The translations under genes and the position numbers were made by a program. A model generated the notes under the pieces. It ran no database searches, had not been told where the DNA came from, and saw only the letters and a list, made by a program, of their open reading frames with translations. Shown here in pieces: positions 52,240 through 62,041 of a DNA stretch of 64,000 nt. Location of the stretch: the NCBI GenBank assembly GCA_015709215.1, contig JACCQN010000009.1, positions 1 to 64,000 on the forward strand, read 5' to 3'. The stretch's first letter is position 1. Each line of letters opens with the position of its first letter. This DNA comes from Bacteroidales bacterium (GTDB lineage: Bacteria > Bacteroidota > Bacteroidia > Bacteroidales > F082).

Positions 52240-53997
52240 TTAATCCTCCTCAAACTTAATGTCCTTCACATTGAGTTGTAAGGTAACTTTGTTTTTCCAT
52301 TCATTTTCTTCGAGGTGATACACAATACTGAATGGCTCGCCACTGCGGATTCGCTCATAATGGTGAGCCTGTTGAAAAGCAATGCCTGAAACAGCCATAC
52401 TGCGACTAGTCTTTTGCATCATACTGAGCTTGAGGTGTTTTTGCCCAACAATTTTTGAACGTCCGGTATCGATCACCTGCTCCGAAACAAATACGGGCGC
52501 CATATTGCCCGGGCCAAAAGGCGAAAACTGTTTCAGTATGCGCATAAATTTTGAGGTGATATCAGAAAACAATATCGGCAGGTCAATTTCTATTTCAGGA
52601 ATTAATAATTCTTCATCGATATGATCATTTACGTAGGCATTGAATTTATTTCGGAAAAGCTCCAGATTTTCAGGCTTTAACGAAAGGCCGGCAGCATACA
52701 TATGCCCACCAAAATGCTCCAACAAATCAGAACAATGATCAATGGCATCATACACATCAAAATTTTTCACCGAACGCGCCGATCCGGTAATAAAATTATT
52801 TGATCGCGTGAGAATTATCGTTGGCCGGTAATAATTATCCGTTAAGCGTGAGGCCACGATACCGATGACTCCTTTGTGCCAGTTTTCGTTGAATAAAACT
52901 GTACTTTTGGCTGATTTTAATTTCTGATCACCTTCAATCATTGCCAAAGCCTCTTCTGTGATCTGATTATCCAGGTTTCGGCGCTCAGTATTCATATCAT
53001 TAATAGCTTCGGCCAATTTTTCGGCATGGCTGGTTTTATCAGCCAGCAAAAGCCTCACCGAATCGCTGGCTTTCTCAATACGCCCTGCGGCATTGATGCG
53101 TGGCCCGATTAAAAAAACCAGATCACTTATCGTAAGCACCCGGCTGAGCACATTTCCGTCTTTGTCAGGGCCATCTTGCCTACGGATCACATGAGCATAT
53201 TTAAGTACCGCTTCAAACCCGGGTCGTGGATTTGTATTGAGCTGGCGCAAACCAAAATAGGCTAACACTCTGTTTTCGCCTGTTATAGGAACAATATCAG
53301 CCGCAATGCTCACTGCTATCAGATCGAGATAATTTACAAGTTCTTCGAACGGATCCTGCAATTTTTTAGCCAAAGCCGAAATCAGCTTAAACCCAACACC
53401 CGCTCCCGACAACTCCTTGAAAGGATAATTACAGTCGGCCCTTTTGGAATCAAGCACAGCTACCGCCGGAGGCAACTCATCGCCAGGCCTGTGATGATCA
53501 CAAATGATAAAATCCACATGTCGCTCGTTGGCATAGGCAATTTTCTCCACCGCTTTAATACCGCAGTCGAGCGCAATCACAAGATTAACGCTATGATCTG
53601 CCGCATGATCTATTCCTTTGTAAGAAATACCATAACCTTCTTCGTAACGATCGGGTATGTAAAACTCAATACGTTTTTTGAAATACTTCTTTAGGTAGGA
53701 ATAAACGAGTGCCACAGCAGTGGTTCCATCAACATCATAATCGCCGTAAATCAGAATTTTTTCATTATGCTCGATAGCCCGCAAAATTCGATCTACAGCT
53801 TTATCCATGTCCTTCATCAGGAAAGGATCGTGCAAATGTTCAAGCTGGGGTCTGAAAAAATATTTTGCCTCCTCATAATTGCGAATATCCCGCTGTGCCA
53901 ATAATCCGGCCAGCGGTTTTCCGATCGACAAAATTTCTGCCAGATGGTTAACCACTTGCTCATCACCCTTTTTCTTAAATACCCATCTGTTCTCCAT
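52240..53997 (-). CDS. recJ: Single-stranded-DNA-specific exonuclease RecJ
   Basis: A 5'-3' exonuclease in recombination and mismatch repair. Of 585 residues, the DHH domain carries ILIYGDYDVDGTTAVAL near 80, VIALDCGIKAVEK near 137 and IICDHHRPGDELP near 158; the DHHA1 domain has GVIGIVASRLTDNYYRPTII near 350 and GGHMYAAGLSL near 428; an OB-fold end closes the protein. The ATG at 53997 (MENRWVFKKK) is the usual start; the longer frame to 54048 adds unrelated residues downstream of a TATTTTTG promoter box at 54057. Confidence 0.94.
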   Translation of the reverse strand: MENRWVFKKKGDEQVVNHLAEILSIGKPLAGLLAQRDIRNYEEAKYFFRPQLEHLHDPFLMKDMDKAVDRILRAIEHNEKILIYGDYDVDGTTAVALVYSYLKKYFKKRIEFYIPDRYEEGYGISYKGIDHAADHSVNLVIALDCGIKAVEKIAYANERHVDFIICDHHRPGDELPPAVAVLDSKRADCNYPFKELSGAGVGFKLISALAKKLQDPFEELVNYLDLIAVSIAADIVPITGENRVLAYFGLRQLNTNPRPGFEAVLKYAHVIRRQDGPDKDGNVLSRVLTISDLVFLIGPRINAAGRIEKASDSVRLLLADKTSHAEKLAEAINDMNTERRNLDNQITEEALAMIEGDQKLKSAKSTVLFNENWHKGVIGIVASRLTDNYYRPTIILTRSNNFITGSARSVKNFDVYDAIDHCSDLLEHFGGHMYAAGLSLKPENLELFRNKFNAYVNDHIDEELLIPEIEIDLPILFSDITSKFMRILKQFSPFGPGNMAPVFVSEQVIDTGRSKIVGQKHLKLSMMQKTSRSMAVSGIAFQQAHHYERIRSGEPFSIVYHLEENEWKNKVTLQLNVKDIKFEED

Positions 53998-54056
53998 GCA
54001 GGCTGTTTTTTTGAATGGTAAAAATAGCAATAAAATCGGAGCATTCAAGCCTGGCG

Positions 54057-54064
54057 CAAAAATA
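54057..54064 (-). promoter_or_regulatory. -7 box of recJ
   Basis: TATTTTTG on the minus strand, 59 bp before the ATG at 53997 and just after the end of the upstream permease gene. Confidence 0.45.
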
Positions 54065-54117
54065 CCAAATTGATAAACTCAATTGAATGGATAAGTATCC
54101 CGTAAAATCATAGAGAT

Positions 54118-55362
54118 TTAAAAGCTCGACCGCATGGCTTCTACCGGATCGAGACGTGAAGCCGACCAGGCTGGAATAAAGCCTGAAAGCAAACCGATAA
54201 AAGCAGAAACAAAAATCCCCAACAAAATGTTTTGTAACGATAAAACCATTGTAAAACTGGTCGAACTGCTAATCACCAGCGCCAGTGCCATTACAATCAA
54301 TAACCCAACTATACCTCCCAAAATGGATAAAAATATAGCCTCGAATAAAAACTGAAGCAAAACAAAATAATTTTTGGCTCCCAAAGCCTTCTGAATTCCA
54401 ATTTGGCTGGTACGTTCCTTAACCGAAACAAACATGATATTAGCAACACCAAATCCGCCAACAAGCAACGAAAACCCTCCAATTATCCATCCTACAATGG
54501 CAATTACACTAAATAACTGATCAAATCCTCGGTTGATAATATCCATTTCGTTAATAGCAAAATTGTCTTCTGCAGCCGGCTTCAGTTTGCGCAGCGAACG
54601 CATAATTCCCGTAAGCTCATCTTTGAGTTGTTCGTTGGTGACTCCCGGTTTTGATCGTGCCAAAATGCTGGTTCCTGCATTACGCATATCAATCACATTT
54701 CGGGCAAAGTTAATGGTGATAAATGCTGAATTGTCGTCTGAATTGCCAAAAATATTATCACCGGTTTTAGCAAGCACACCAATCACATCCATGCGACGCC
54801 CAAAAACTTTTACAGAACGACCGATTGGATCAGCTCCCGGAAATAATGTTTCTGCCACATCAGCGCCAATGATGATCACATTTCGTCCGGTTTGCGATTC
54901 GAGCGGTGTAAAATATCTTCCATAAGCAATATCCATTGGCATCACACGATCATAATCATGCGAAACGGCATTGATACCGCTATTTTCGATCGTTATGTTG
55001 CCTGCGCTGATATTGCGCGACACTACCACCATAAAGGTAAAAGCTTCTGCTGCATTACTTCGGCTCTGCAGCTCGGCCAGCTCACGTAAATCAGCCTCAG
55101 GCCGTTGCCAGTATTTCCACCAGGGATAATCATTTCCACCCATCATCCATGGCCACTTTTGTATAAATAATACATTGTCGCCCAATGAACTAATATCATC
55201 GCGAATGGCTTTTTCAAGGCTATCAAAAATAGAAAAAACCGCAATGATAGAAAAAATACCAATGGTGATTCCCAAAAGCGATAATACTGTACGTACCTTG
55301 TTCACTATCAAGGCCGATAAAGCCAAATGAAAACTTTCAATGACCAGTCGAAATAAAATCAT
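54118..55362 (-). CDS. MacB/FtsX-type ABC transporter permease
   Basis: A 414-residue permease with the MacB layout: one helix near 20-42 (VRTVLSLLGITIGIFSI), a large periplasmic domain (about 45-275; AYGRYFTPLESQ, NVIIIGADVAETLFPG, VFGRRMDVIGV), and three C-terminal helices within the FtsX domain (IVGWIIGGFSLLVGGFGVAN, RTSQIGIQKALGAK, LSGFIPAWSASRLDPVEAMR). Such permeases work with a LolD-type ATPase and a membrane-fusion protein in efflux or lipoprotein handling, neither of which is adjacent. It ends 120 bp before recJ. Confidence 0.92.
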   Translation of the reverse strand: MILFRLVIESFHLALSALIVNKVRTVLSLLGITIGIFSIIAVFSIFDSLEKAIRDDISSLGDNVLFIQKWPWMMGGNDYPWWKYWQRPEADLRELAELQSRSNAAEAFTFMVVVSRNISAGNITIENSGINAVSHDYDRVMPMDIAYGRYFTPLESQTGRNVIIIGADVAETLFPGADPIGRSVKVFGRRMDVIGVLAKTGDNIFGNSDDNSAFITINFARNVIDMRNAGTSILARSKPGVTNEQLKDELTGIMRSLRKLKPAAEDNFAINEMDIINRGFDQLFSVIAIVGWIIGGFSLLVGGFGVANIMFVSVKERTSQIGIQKALGAKNYFVLLQFLFEAIFLSILGGIVGLLIVMALALVISSSTSFTMVLSLQNILLGIFVSAFIGLLSGFIPAWSASRLDPVEAMRSSF

Positions 55363-55540
55363 AAGCTTATTTTAGGCTGTAAAAATAAGGATTTCGTTTG
55401 GGAAAGCGATCATCAGAAAAATATTCCTGCACAACGAAAACAGTATAATGCAGTTTATCCTAAAAAATAGACCTTATTGATTGCTTCACCTGTCATTTTT
55501 TAATAATCTTGCAGTCTGAAAATCAAAATATTCGCTTGCC

Positions 55541-57055
55541 TTGAAAAAGATCAAAAACGCTTTAATTTCAGTTTTTTACAAAGATAAACTCGATCTGATT
55601 GCACGCTTGCTGCATCAGCTTGATGTAAATATTTATGCCACAGGAGGAACTTACGACTATATCCAAAAATTAAAGCTTCCTGTAACGGAAGTGGAATCGC
55701 TCACAGGCTACCCTTCCATCCTCGACGGACGAGTAAAAACCCTTCATCCAAAAGTTTTTGGCGGCATTTTGGCTCGCAGTTCTCAAAACAGCCACCGCCA
55801 GCAACTCGAACAATATGAAATTCCTGCTTTTGATCTGGTAATAGTTGATCTCTATCCTTTTGAACAAACTGTTGCCGCAAACGCTGAAAAACAACAGATC
55901 GTCGAAAAAATTGATATCGGAGGCATTTCGCTTATCAGAGCAGCAGCCAAAAATTATGAAGAGGTGCTTATTGTACCTTCAGTAAAATATTACGACGACT
56001 TCATCCAGCTGTTGAAAAGCCAAAACGGAAAAACCAGTCTGGAGAATCGCCTTTATTTTGCCGGACTTGCCTTTGGCGTAAGCTCACATTATGATGCAGC
56101 TATTTACAACTGGTTTGGTGGCCGTGCGGATGAAGGTGTCCGGCTAAGTTTAAATCATCCCAAAAAACTACGCTATGGCGAAAACCCGCATCAGGATGCT
56201 TTTTTTTATGGCGAGCTGGATAAACTTTTCATGCAACTTCACGGAAAGGAACTGTCCTATAACAACCTGCTCGATTTGGATGCAGGCCTCAATCTGATCA
56301 AAGAATTTGACACTACTACTTTTGCTATTCTTAAACACAATAACGCCTGCGGAATAGCCAGCCGCGATAACCTAAGCGATGCTTATGAAGCTGCATTGGC
56401 AGGAGATCCTGTTTCGGCCTTTGGCGGTGTGCTGATTAGCAACCACATCATTGACGAAAAGACCGCTAAAATCATCAATAGTCTCTTTTTTGAAATCATC
56501 CTTGCACCTGATTATGAAAAAAATGCGCAACAAATCCTGCAATCCCGAAAAAATAGAATAATTTTGCAGTTGCGGCCTGCTGCATTACCTCAAAGCATTT
56601 ACAAAACAGCATTACACGGTTTTCTGGCTCAGGACAAAGACCTTAAAACAGAAACTGCTACTGATATGAAAGCAGTTACCCATAAGCAACCCGAAAACTG
56701 TCAGTATGACGATTTGGTATTTGCCAACAAGGTAGTAAAGCATACCCGTTCCAATGCTATTGTTTTGGTAAAAAACAAACAATTGCTGGCTGCCGGAGCA
56801 GGACAAACTTCAAGGGTTGATGCCTTGAAGCAAGCCATTGCTAAAGCGCAGAGCTTTGGATTTGATCTTAAAGATGCTGTAATGGCATCAGATGCCTTCT
56901 TTCCTTTTGCCGACTCCGTAAAGCTGGCAAACGAAGCTGGCATAACCGCAATAGTGCAACCCGGTGGGTCAATACGCGATCAGGAATCGATCGATTATTG
57001 TAATCTGCACGAAGTTAGTATGGTATTTACCGGAATCAGACATTTTAAACATTAA
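55541..57055 (+). CDS. purH: Bifunctional purine biosynthesis protein PurH
   Basis: Carries out the last two steps of IMP synthesis: AICAR formyltransferase and IMP cyclohydrolase. The 504 residues begin with the MGS-like cyclohydrolase domain (ALISVFYKDKLDLIARLL, ATGGTYDYI, SLTGYPSILDGRVKTLHPKV), then the transformylase domain with LRYGENPHQDAFFYG near 207 and AILKHNNACGIASRD near 262, and end in QPGGSIRDQE and FTGIRHFKH. The start is a TTG; an in-frame TGA lies 22 bp upstream and no ATG intervenes. The gene is followed after 13 bp by mreB, so the cell-shape operon probably shares this transcript. Confidence 0.95.
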   Translation: MKKIKNALISVFYKDKLDLIARLLHQLDVNIYATGGTYDYIQKLKLPVTEVESLTGYPSILDGRVKTLHPKVFGGILARSSQNSHRQQLEQYEIPAFDLVIVDLYPFEQTVAANAEKQQIVEKIDIGGISLIRAAAKNYEEVLIVPSVKYYDDFIQLLKSQNGKTSLENRLYFAGLAFGVSSHYDAAIYNWFGGRADEGVRLSLNHPKKLRYGENPHQDAFFYGELDKLFMQLHGKELSYNNLLDLDAGLNLIKEFDTTTFAILKHNNACGIASRDNLSDAYEAALAGDPVSAFGGVLISNHIIDEKTAKIINSLFFEIILAPDYEKNAQQILQSRKNRIILQLRPAALPQSIYKTALHGFLAQDKDLKTETATDMKAVTHKQPENCQYDDLVFANKVVKHTRSNAIVLVKNKQLLAAGAGQTSRVDALKQAIAKAQSFGFDLKDAVMASDAFFPFADSVKLANEAGITAIVQPGGSIRDQESIDYCNLHEVSMVFTGIRHFKH

Positions 57056-57068
57056 AAAACAGGGCACT

Positions 57069-58091
57069 ATGGGACTATTTTCATTTTTAAATAAAGAGAT
57101 TGCCATCGACCTCGGAACGGCAAACACAATTATTATTTACAACGACAAAGTGGTAGTTGATGAGCCTTCTATCGTGGCCATACAGCGCGACACAGGTAAA
57201 ATTATTGCGGTTGGGAAAAAAGCTATGATGATGCACGGCAAAACCCACGAAAACATCAAAACCATCAGGCCGCTTAGAGATGGTGTTATCGCTGATTTTC
57301 AAGCAGCTGAATATATGATGCGTGAAATGATCAAAATGATCGGTATCAAAAGCAGACTGTTTCCCCCTGCCCTCAAAATGGTAATCTGTATTCCTTCTGG
57401 TATTACCGAAGTAGAAGAAAGAGCCGTGAAAGATTCTGCCGAACAAGCCGGAGCCAAAGAAGTGCGTTTGATACATGAACCTATGGCTGCTGCAATTGGG
57501 ATCGGTATTGATGTGCTGGAACCTACAGGTAATATGATCATTGACATCGGAGGTGGCACCAGCGAAATTGCAGTAATTGCACTTGGTGGAATTGTAAATA
57601 ACAAATCTATCCGCATTGCAGGCGATGATTTTAATGCTGATATTGAGGAATATATGCGCAAACAACATAATATCAACATTGGCGAGCGCACTGCCGAACG
57701 TATCAAAATTGAAGTTGGAGCTGCCCTGCCAAGTATTGATAATCCACCGGATGACTTCCCTGTCCATGGCCGCGATATGCTCACCGGCATTCCAAAAGAA
57801 ATCAAAGTGAATTATACCGAAATAGCTCATTGTCTGGATAAAAGCATATCCAAAATTGAAGCTGCAGTGCTGAATGCTTTGGAAATGACACCTCCTGAGC
57901 TTTCAGCTGATATCTACCGAACAGGTATTTACCTGGCTGGTGGTGGTTCATTGCTACGTGGCCTCGATAAACGTTTGCATCATAAAACCAAATTGCCGGT
58001 GCATGTTGCCGAAGATCCACTGCGTGCCGTAGCCCGTGGCACAGGAATTGCTCTCAAAAATTTTGATAAATTCCCATTTCTTATCAAATAA
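57069..58091 (+). CDS. mreB: Rod-shape-determining protein MreB
   Basis: A bacterial actin that guides peptidoglycan synthesis along the cell side. The 340 residues include the phosphate-1 loop IAIDLGTANTII near 11, the adhesion segment FLNKEIA, phosphate-2 loop IDIGGGTSEIAVI near 160 and the adenosine motif LAGGGSLLRGLD near 295. The ATG at 57069 is used because family members begin at MGLFSFLNKEI; the open frame to 56964 runs into purH. First gene of mreBCD. Confidence 0.96.
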   Translation: MGLFSFLNKEIAIDLGTANTIIIYNDKVVVDEPSIVAIQRDTGKIIAVGKKAMMMHGKTHENIKTIRPLRDGVIADFQAAEYMMREMIKMIGIKSRLFPPALKMVICIPSGITEVEERAVKDSAEQAGAKEVRLIHEPMAAAIGIGIDVLEPTGNMIIDIGGGTSEIAVIALGGIVNNKSIRIAGDDFNADIEEYMRKQHNINIGERTAERIKIEVGAALPSIDNPPDDFPVHGRDMLTGIPKEIKVNYTEIAHCLDKSISKIEAAVLNALEMTPPELSADIYRTGIYLAGGGSLLRGLDKRLHHKTKLPVHVAEDPLRAVARGTGIALKNFDKFPFLIK

Positions 58092-58112
58092 CAGGAATCC
58101 AGCTTAACAGGT

Positions 58113-58931
58113 ATGATTAACCTGATCCGTTTTATTCAGAAACACCATGTACTGCTGCTATTTTTGCTACTCGAAATTATAGCCTTAAACATGCTTTTTC
58201 GAAGCAATGCCTACCACCGGTCGGCCGCTTTTACAATGAATAGCACAGTAAGCGGAGTTTTTTACCGCATGCATAAATCGATAACGGATTATTTTTATCT
58301 GCAACAAACTAACGAACAACTTGCTCAGGAAAACGCCTATTTGAGGCAACAACTTCAACATAATCCTGTACTTTCCGAAAAGGATTCAATGATCCTGACC
58401 GATACAGTTTTTCATTATATACCTGCCAGAGTGGTGAGTAACAATGTGCATTTTAGAAACAATTATATTGTTTTAAATAAAGGGTATAAATCTGGTATTG
58501 AAAAAGATATGGGAATAATTTCACCAGAAGGTGTAGCCGGAATCATTATAGGCGTAAGTAAAAACTATGCTATTGGAATGAGTATGTTACACAAATTTAC
58601 CGCAATAAGTGTACGGTTTAAAAACAATGGAAATTTGGCCAACCTTAGCTGGCAAGGTGGCGATTACCGTTTTGGAATCATTGATCATATTCCCACACAT
58701 CTTGTTGTGAACAAAGGAGATACATTAATAACAAGTGGGAATTCTCACTTGTTTCCCGAGGGAATTTTAGTGGGGACTGTCGAAAACTATATTACCAGCG
58801 ATGATGGCGCATTAAATCAGGCTCGCATCCGTTTTGCAACAGATTTTAACCGCCTGCGACAAGTTTATGTTGTTGATAATAAACACCGATCAGAATTGGA
58901 TTCACTATTAATGAATCGTGTGGATGAATAA
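58113..58931 (+). CDS. mreC: Rod-shape-determining protein MreC
   Basis: A 272-residue inner-membrane protein: one anchor near 11-29 (HHVLLLFLLLEIIALNML), a coiled coil near 65-95 (EQLAQENAYLRQQLQ), and the two beta-barrel domains of MreC (ARVVSNNVHFRNNYIVLNKG; GVAGIIIGVSKNYAIGMS; TSGNSHLFPEGILVG). It links MreB to penicillin-binding proteins. Translationally coupled to mreD by an 8-bp overlap. Confidence 0.93.
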   Translation: MINLIRFIQKHHVLLLFLLLEIIALNMLFRSNAYHRSAAFTMNSTVSGVFYRMHKSITDYFYLQQTNEQLAQENAYLRQQLQHNPVLSEKDSMILTDTVFHYIPARVVSNNVHFRNNYIVLNKGYKSGIEKDMGIISPEGVAGIIIGVSKNYAIGMSMLHKFTAISVRFKNNGNLANLSWQGGDYRFGIIDHIPTHLVVNKGDTLITSGNSHLFPEGILVGTVENYITSDDGALNQARIRFATDFNRLRQVYVVDNKHRSELDSLLMNRVDE

Positions 58932-59436
58932 TTTTTTACGTCATAGTTTTCGGTTTGTTGCACTTATCTTTATCCAGGTAATGGTGCTCAATCACATCCG
59001 TATCGGCGGTTATGTAAATCCATTTATTTATCCATTATTTATTATGCTTTTGCCTTTCAGTATGCCTCACTGGCTGCTTTTGTTTATAGGTTTTGGCACC
59101 GGATTTACACTCGATTTGTTTATGTCAACGCCTGGTTTACATACAGCTGCAACTGTTTTAGTGGCTTTTGTGAGACCTTATATTGTACGGTTGGCCTCAG
59201 GTGCTCCTTTGCCCGAAAGCGCCTCTGCGCCTACAATTGCAGAAATGGGCAGCAGGTGGTTTTTGAGCTATTCCATCAGTCTGATCATTATACACCATCT
59301 GGCCTTGTTTCTTTTGGAGTCATTTGATCCAGCACATCTAAGCGATAGCATTTACCGAATTTTACTAAGTGTTCCTTTTTCGGAAATATTGATTCTTATG
59401 TTGGTATATTTTTTCCAGCCACCTCGTAAACGCTAA
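58924..59436 (+). CDS. mreD: Rod-shape-determining protein MreD
   Basis: A 170-residue membrane protein with five or six helices and the family start RFVALIFIQVMVLNHIRIGG and the helix FIGFGTGFTLDLFMSTPGLH. Completes the elongasome MreBCD. The ATG at 58924 is preferred to a GTG at 58918. A weak hairpin followed by eight T at about 59438-59460 may end the operon; the usual next genes mrdA and rodA are not present. Confidence 0.9.
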   Translation: MNNFLRHSFRFVALIFIQVMVLNHIRIGGYVNPFIYPLFIMLLPFSMPHWLLLFIGFGTGFTLDLFMSTPGLHTAATVLVAFVRPYIVRLASGAPLPESASAPTIAEMGSRWFLSYSISLIIIHHLALFLLESFDPAHLSDSIYRILLSVPFSEILILMLVYFFQPPRKR

Positions 59437-59484
59437 AACTGATTCAGCTCATTTTTTTTAAGCCAGTAATTGAACAAGAAAACT

Positions 59485-59492
59485 TAGTTTTG
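59485..59492 (+). promoter_or_regulatory. -7 box of the TlpA-like gene
   Basis: TAGTTTTG matches TAnnTTTG exactly, 26 bp before the ATG at 59519. Confidence 0.5.
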
Positions 59493-59518
59493 CGTTCATA
59501 ATCATAAACACTTTCCCT

Positions 59519-60628
59519 ATGAAACGACTTTCGATTGTACTATTAGCATTGATCAGCGTTTTCGCAATTTCATGCCAGTCACCTGAAAAACAGGCTCAAT
59601 TTGCACTAACGGTAAATCTCAGTAATGCCGAAGGCAAACAAATAAAACTCGAACAAAGGGTGAATGATGAATGGGTTGTTGCTGACTCAGCTCATGTAGT
59701 TGAAGGAATAGCAAATTTTTCAGGTTCTGTTGATTCACCTGAAATTTATTATGTTACAATAGAAAGTGTTCGTGGCGCTATCCCGGTTTTTATAGAAAAT
59801 ACAGCCATAAATTTAACAGCTGATGCTTCCAATATCCGTGAATATCAAATAACCGGATCGGCAAGTCAGAATCGCTTAAAAGCATTTGATGAGACAAATA
59901 AAGTATTTGATGAGCAATTAAAGGAGCATTATAATGCCTATCGTGCAGCAGCTACTGAGCAAAATGAGGAAGCCATGGCCGAAGCCGAAGCACTGTACGA
60001 CAAAACGGAGCTTGAGAAAAACAATTATCTGGTTGATTATGTAACGGAAAACAATGCTGATGTGGTTTCACATTATTTGGTTTACAGAAATAGTTATCAA
60101 TTTGATCTTGAATCACTTGAAGGCATTGTTATCAATTTTGCTGAAAAACCCGAATCACCTTATCTTACTGCTTTAAAAGAGCGCGTTAAAACTTTGAAAC
60201 GAGTTGCAGTGGGACAGCCCTTTGTTGATTTTTCACAGGAAAACCCGGATAACGAACTCATAGCTTTGAGTGATCACATTGGTTCTAAATTATTACTGGT
60301 TGATTTTTGGGCTTCATGGTGTCAGCCCTGTCGTGCCGAAAATCCAAATATCGTGTCGATTCACAACGATTACAAGGATAAAGGTTTTGATGTGTTTGGC
60401 GTTTCTTTTGACACCGACCGCGAAAAATGGCTCGAAGCTATTGAAGCCGATCAACTGAACTGGACACAGGTCTCTGATTTAGCCGGATGGGGCAATGCAG
60501 CCGGAAAACCATATGGTGTGCAATCAATTCCACATTCCGTACTTTTAGACGAAAATGGTATTATTATCGCAAAAAATCTGCGCGGAGATAAATTGCGTGA
60601 AAAAGTAGCTGAAATACTCGGTGAGTAA
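59519..60628 (+). CDS. TlpA/ResA-type thioredoxin lipoprotein with DUF4369
   Basis: A 369-residue lipoprotein: signal peptide with lipobox ending FAISC (Cys at residue 19), an N-terminal DUF4369 domain (about 28-125; FALTVNLSNAEGKQIKLEQ), a helical linker with acidic residues, and a C-terminal thioredoxin fold (about 235-369) with the redox pair WASWCQPCRAEN and the cis-proline region QSIPHSVLLDENG. Probably reduces disulphides in periplasmic proteins, for example in cytochrome maturation. Convergent with lutB; no other redox gene adjacent. Confidence 0.92.
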   Translation: MKRLSIVLLALISVFAISCQSPEKQAQFALTVNLSNAEGKQIKLEQRVNDEWVVADSAHVVEGIANFSGSVDSPEIYYVTIESVRGAIPVFIENTAINLTADASNIREYQITGSASQNRLKAFDETNKVFDEQLKEHYNAYRAAATEQNEEAMAEAEALYDKTELEKNNYLVDYVTENNADVVSHYLVYRNSYQFDLESLEGIVINFAEKPESPYLTALKERVKTLKRVAVGQPFVDFSQENPDNELIALSDHIGSKLLLVDFWASWCQPCRAENPNIVSIHNDYKDKGFDVFGVSFDTDREKWLEAIEADQLNWTQVSDLAGWGNAAGKPYGVQSIPHSVLLDENGIIIAKNLRGDKLREKVAEILGE

Positions 60629-60644
60629 TCATTTAAAACTTTTG

Positions 60645-62015
60645 CTATTCGTTACGCTCGCGCCAAAGCTGGCTGAAAGACTTTTTAGCAAATTTTGGCA
60701 AGGTGCGTTTGTCGCCCCACTGTGAAGCAAAGAAATATTTAAGCACAAGGTTTTTAGTACTACTGCCAGCAAAATCAACAAGCTTGCGACTTTTTAGCAC
60801 TCTTGTTGCATTTTTCATAACAAATCTTTCCGAAGGTAAGGTCCAGCCTTCGCTAACTGCCTGAGCTCTGTTAAGTAATAATAATTCGTGCAGCGGAATT
60901 TTTACAGGGCACACTTCCGTGCAGGCGCCACATAAAGAAGAAGCAAAACTTAGGTGTTTATTTTCCTTCATACCCTGCATATGGGGTGTAATTACTGATC
61001 CTATTGGCCCAGTGTAGGTAGTATCATAAGTGTAGCCACCAATATTTTTATACACAGGACAAACGTTTAAACACGCACCACATCTGATACACGATAATGC
61101 CGAGCGCTGCCTGCTCTTTTCAAGCAATTTACTGCGTCCGTTATCAAGTAAAACAACTACCATTTGTGTCGAACTATCCGATTGATGACGGGCAGCAGTT
61201 ACAATTGAATTATAAACCGTCATATGTTGTCCGGTGCCATGTGTGGCTAACAATGGCCAAAATAAATTCAGATCATCCACCGATGGCAATATTTTTTCAA
61301 TTCCTGCTATCACGATATGAATTTTAGGAAAAGCCATAGACATCAGTCCATTACCTTCATTTTCGGTAAGTGCAATGCCACCAATATCAGCCAGTAGAAA
61401 GTTAGCTCCTGTTATTCCGGCTCCTGCCTGCTGAAATTCATCCCTTAAAAGTGAACGCGTATAGGCTGTTATCTGTTCTGGTGTGCTTTGTGGATCAATT
61501 TGAAATTTTTGATGATATAAATCTGCTACATCCTGCCTGGATTTATGCATGGCAGGCGTAACGATATGATAAGGTTTTTCGCCAGCTAACTGAACAATAA
61601 ATTCACCAAGATCTGTTTCTAGTGATTGAATACCATTCATTTCGAGCTGATCATTGAGTTTAATTTCTTCGGTAGTCATTGATTTTGACTTCACTACCTT
61701 CTTTATATTTTCTTCCTTTAGCAGTTTTACAATTTGTGCACAGGCTTCTTCGGCATGACGCGCCCATAAGACTTTACCACCATTTTGCGTAAAATTAGTT
61801 TCAAATTCAACAAGGTATTTGTCGAGTTGTGCCAGGGTTTTATGCTTAATATTTGCTGCGCGTTGTTTGGCAATTTCCAGTTTATCATAACGTTGCTTGC
61901 CATTTACAACAGCACGATCGTACTGGGAAATATTAAAATTTATCTTTTGACGATGACCTTTATCAAAGGCAACCTTTTCAGCATTTTTATTAAAAATAAT
62001 TGCTTTATCGTTCAT
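60645..62015 (-). CDS. lutB: Lactate utilisation iron-sulphur protein LutB
   Basis: A 456-residue protein with an N-terminal LUD domain (about 65-295; VVKSKSMTTEEIKLNDQLE, GITGANFLLADIGGIALTENEGNG is represented by GANFLLADIGGIALTENEG) and a ferredoxin-like segment with two 4Fe-4S motifs: CIRCGACLNVCPVYKNIGG near 313 and CGACTEVCPVKIPLHEL near 363. In the LutABC complex it carries electrons from L-lactate oxidation to pyruvate. The partners lutA and lutC are not in the window, which is unusual, but they may be encoded elsewhere. It lies 26 bp after rpiB on the same strand. Confidence 0.92.
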   Translation of the reverse strand: MNDKAIIFNKNAEKVAFDKGHRQKINFNISQYDRAVVNGKQRYDKLEIAKQRAANIKHKTLAQLDKYLVEFETNFTQNGGKVLWARHAEEACAQIVKLLKEENIKKVVKSKSMTTEEIKLNDQLEMNGIQSLETDLGEFIVQLAGEKPYHIVTPAMHKSRQDVADLYHQKFQIDPQSTPEQITAYTRSLLRDEFQQAGAGITGANFLLADIGGIALTENEGNGLMSMAFPKIHIVIAGIEKILPSVDDLNLFWPLLATHGTGQHMTVYNSIVTAARHQSDSSTQMVVVLLDNGRSKLLEKSRQRSALSCIRCGACLNVCPVYKNIGGYTYDTTYTGPIGSVITPHMQGMKENKHLSFASSLCGACTEVCPVKIPLHELLLLNRAQAVSEGWTLPSERFVMKNATRVLKSRKLVDFAGSSTKNLVLKYFFASQWGDKRTLPKFAKKSFSQLWRERNE

Positions 62016-62041
62016 GTGCTCAAAATGAGAATATTGTTAAA

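Noticed and set aside
57087-57830. 247-codon minus-strand frame opposite mreB
   Set aside because: mreB is intact and conserved over the whole span; the antisense translation is rich in His, Phe and Asn and has no family features.
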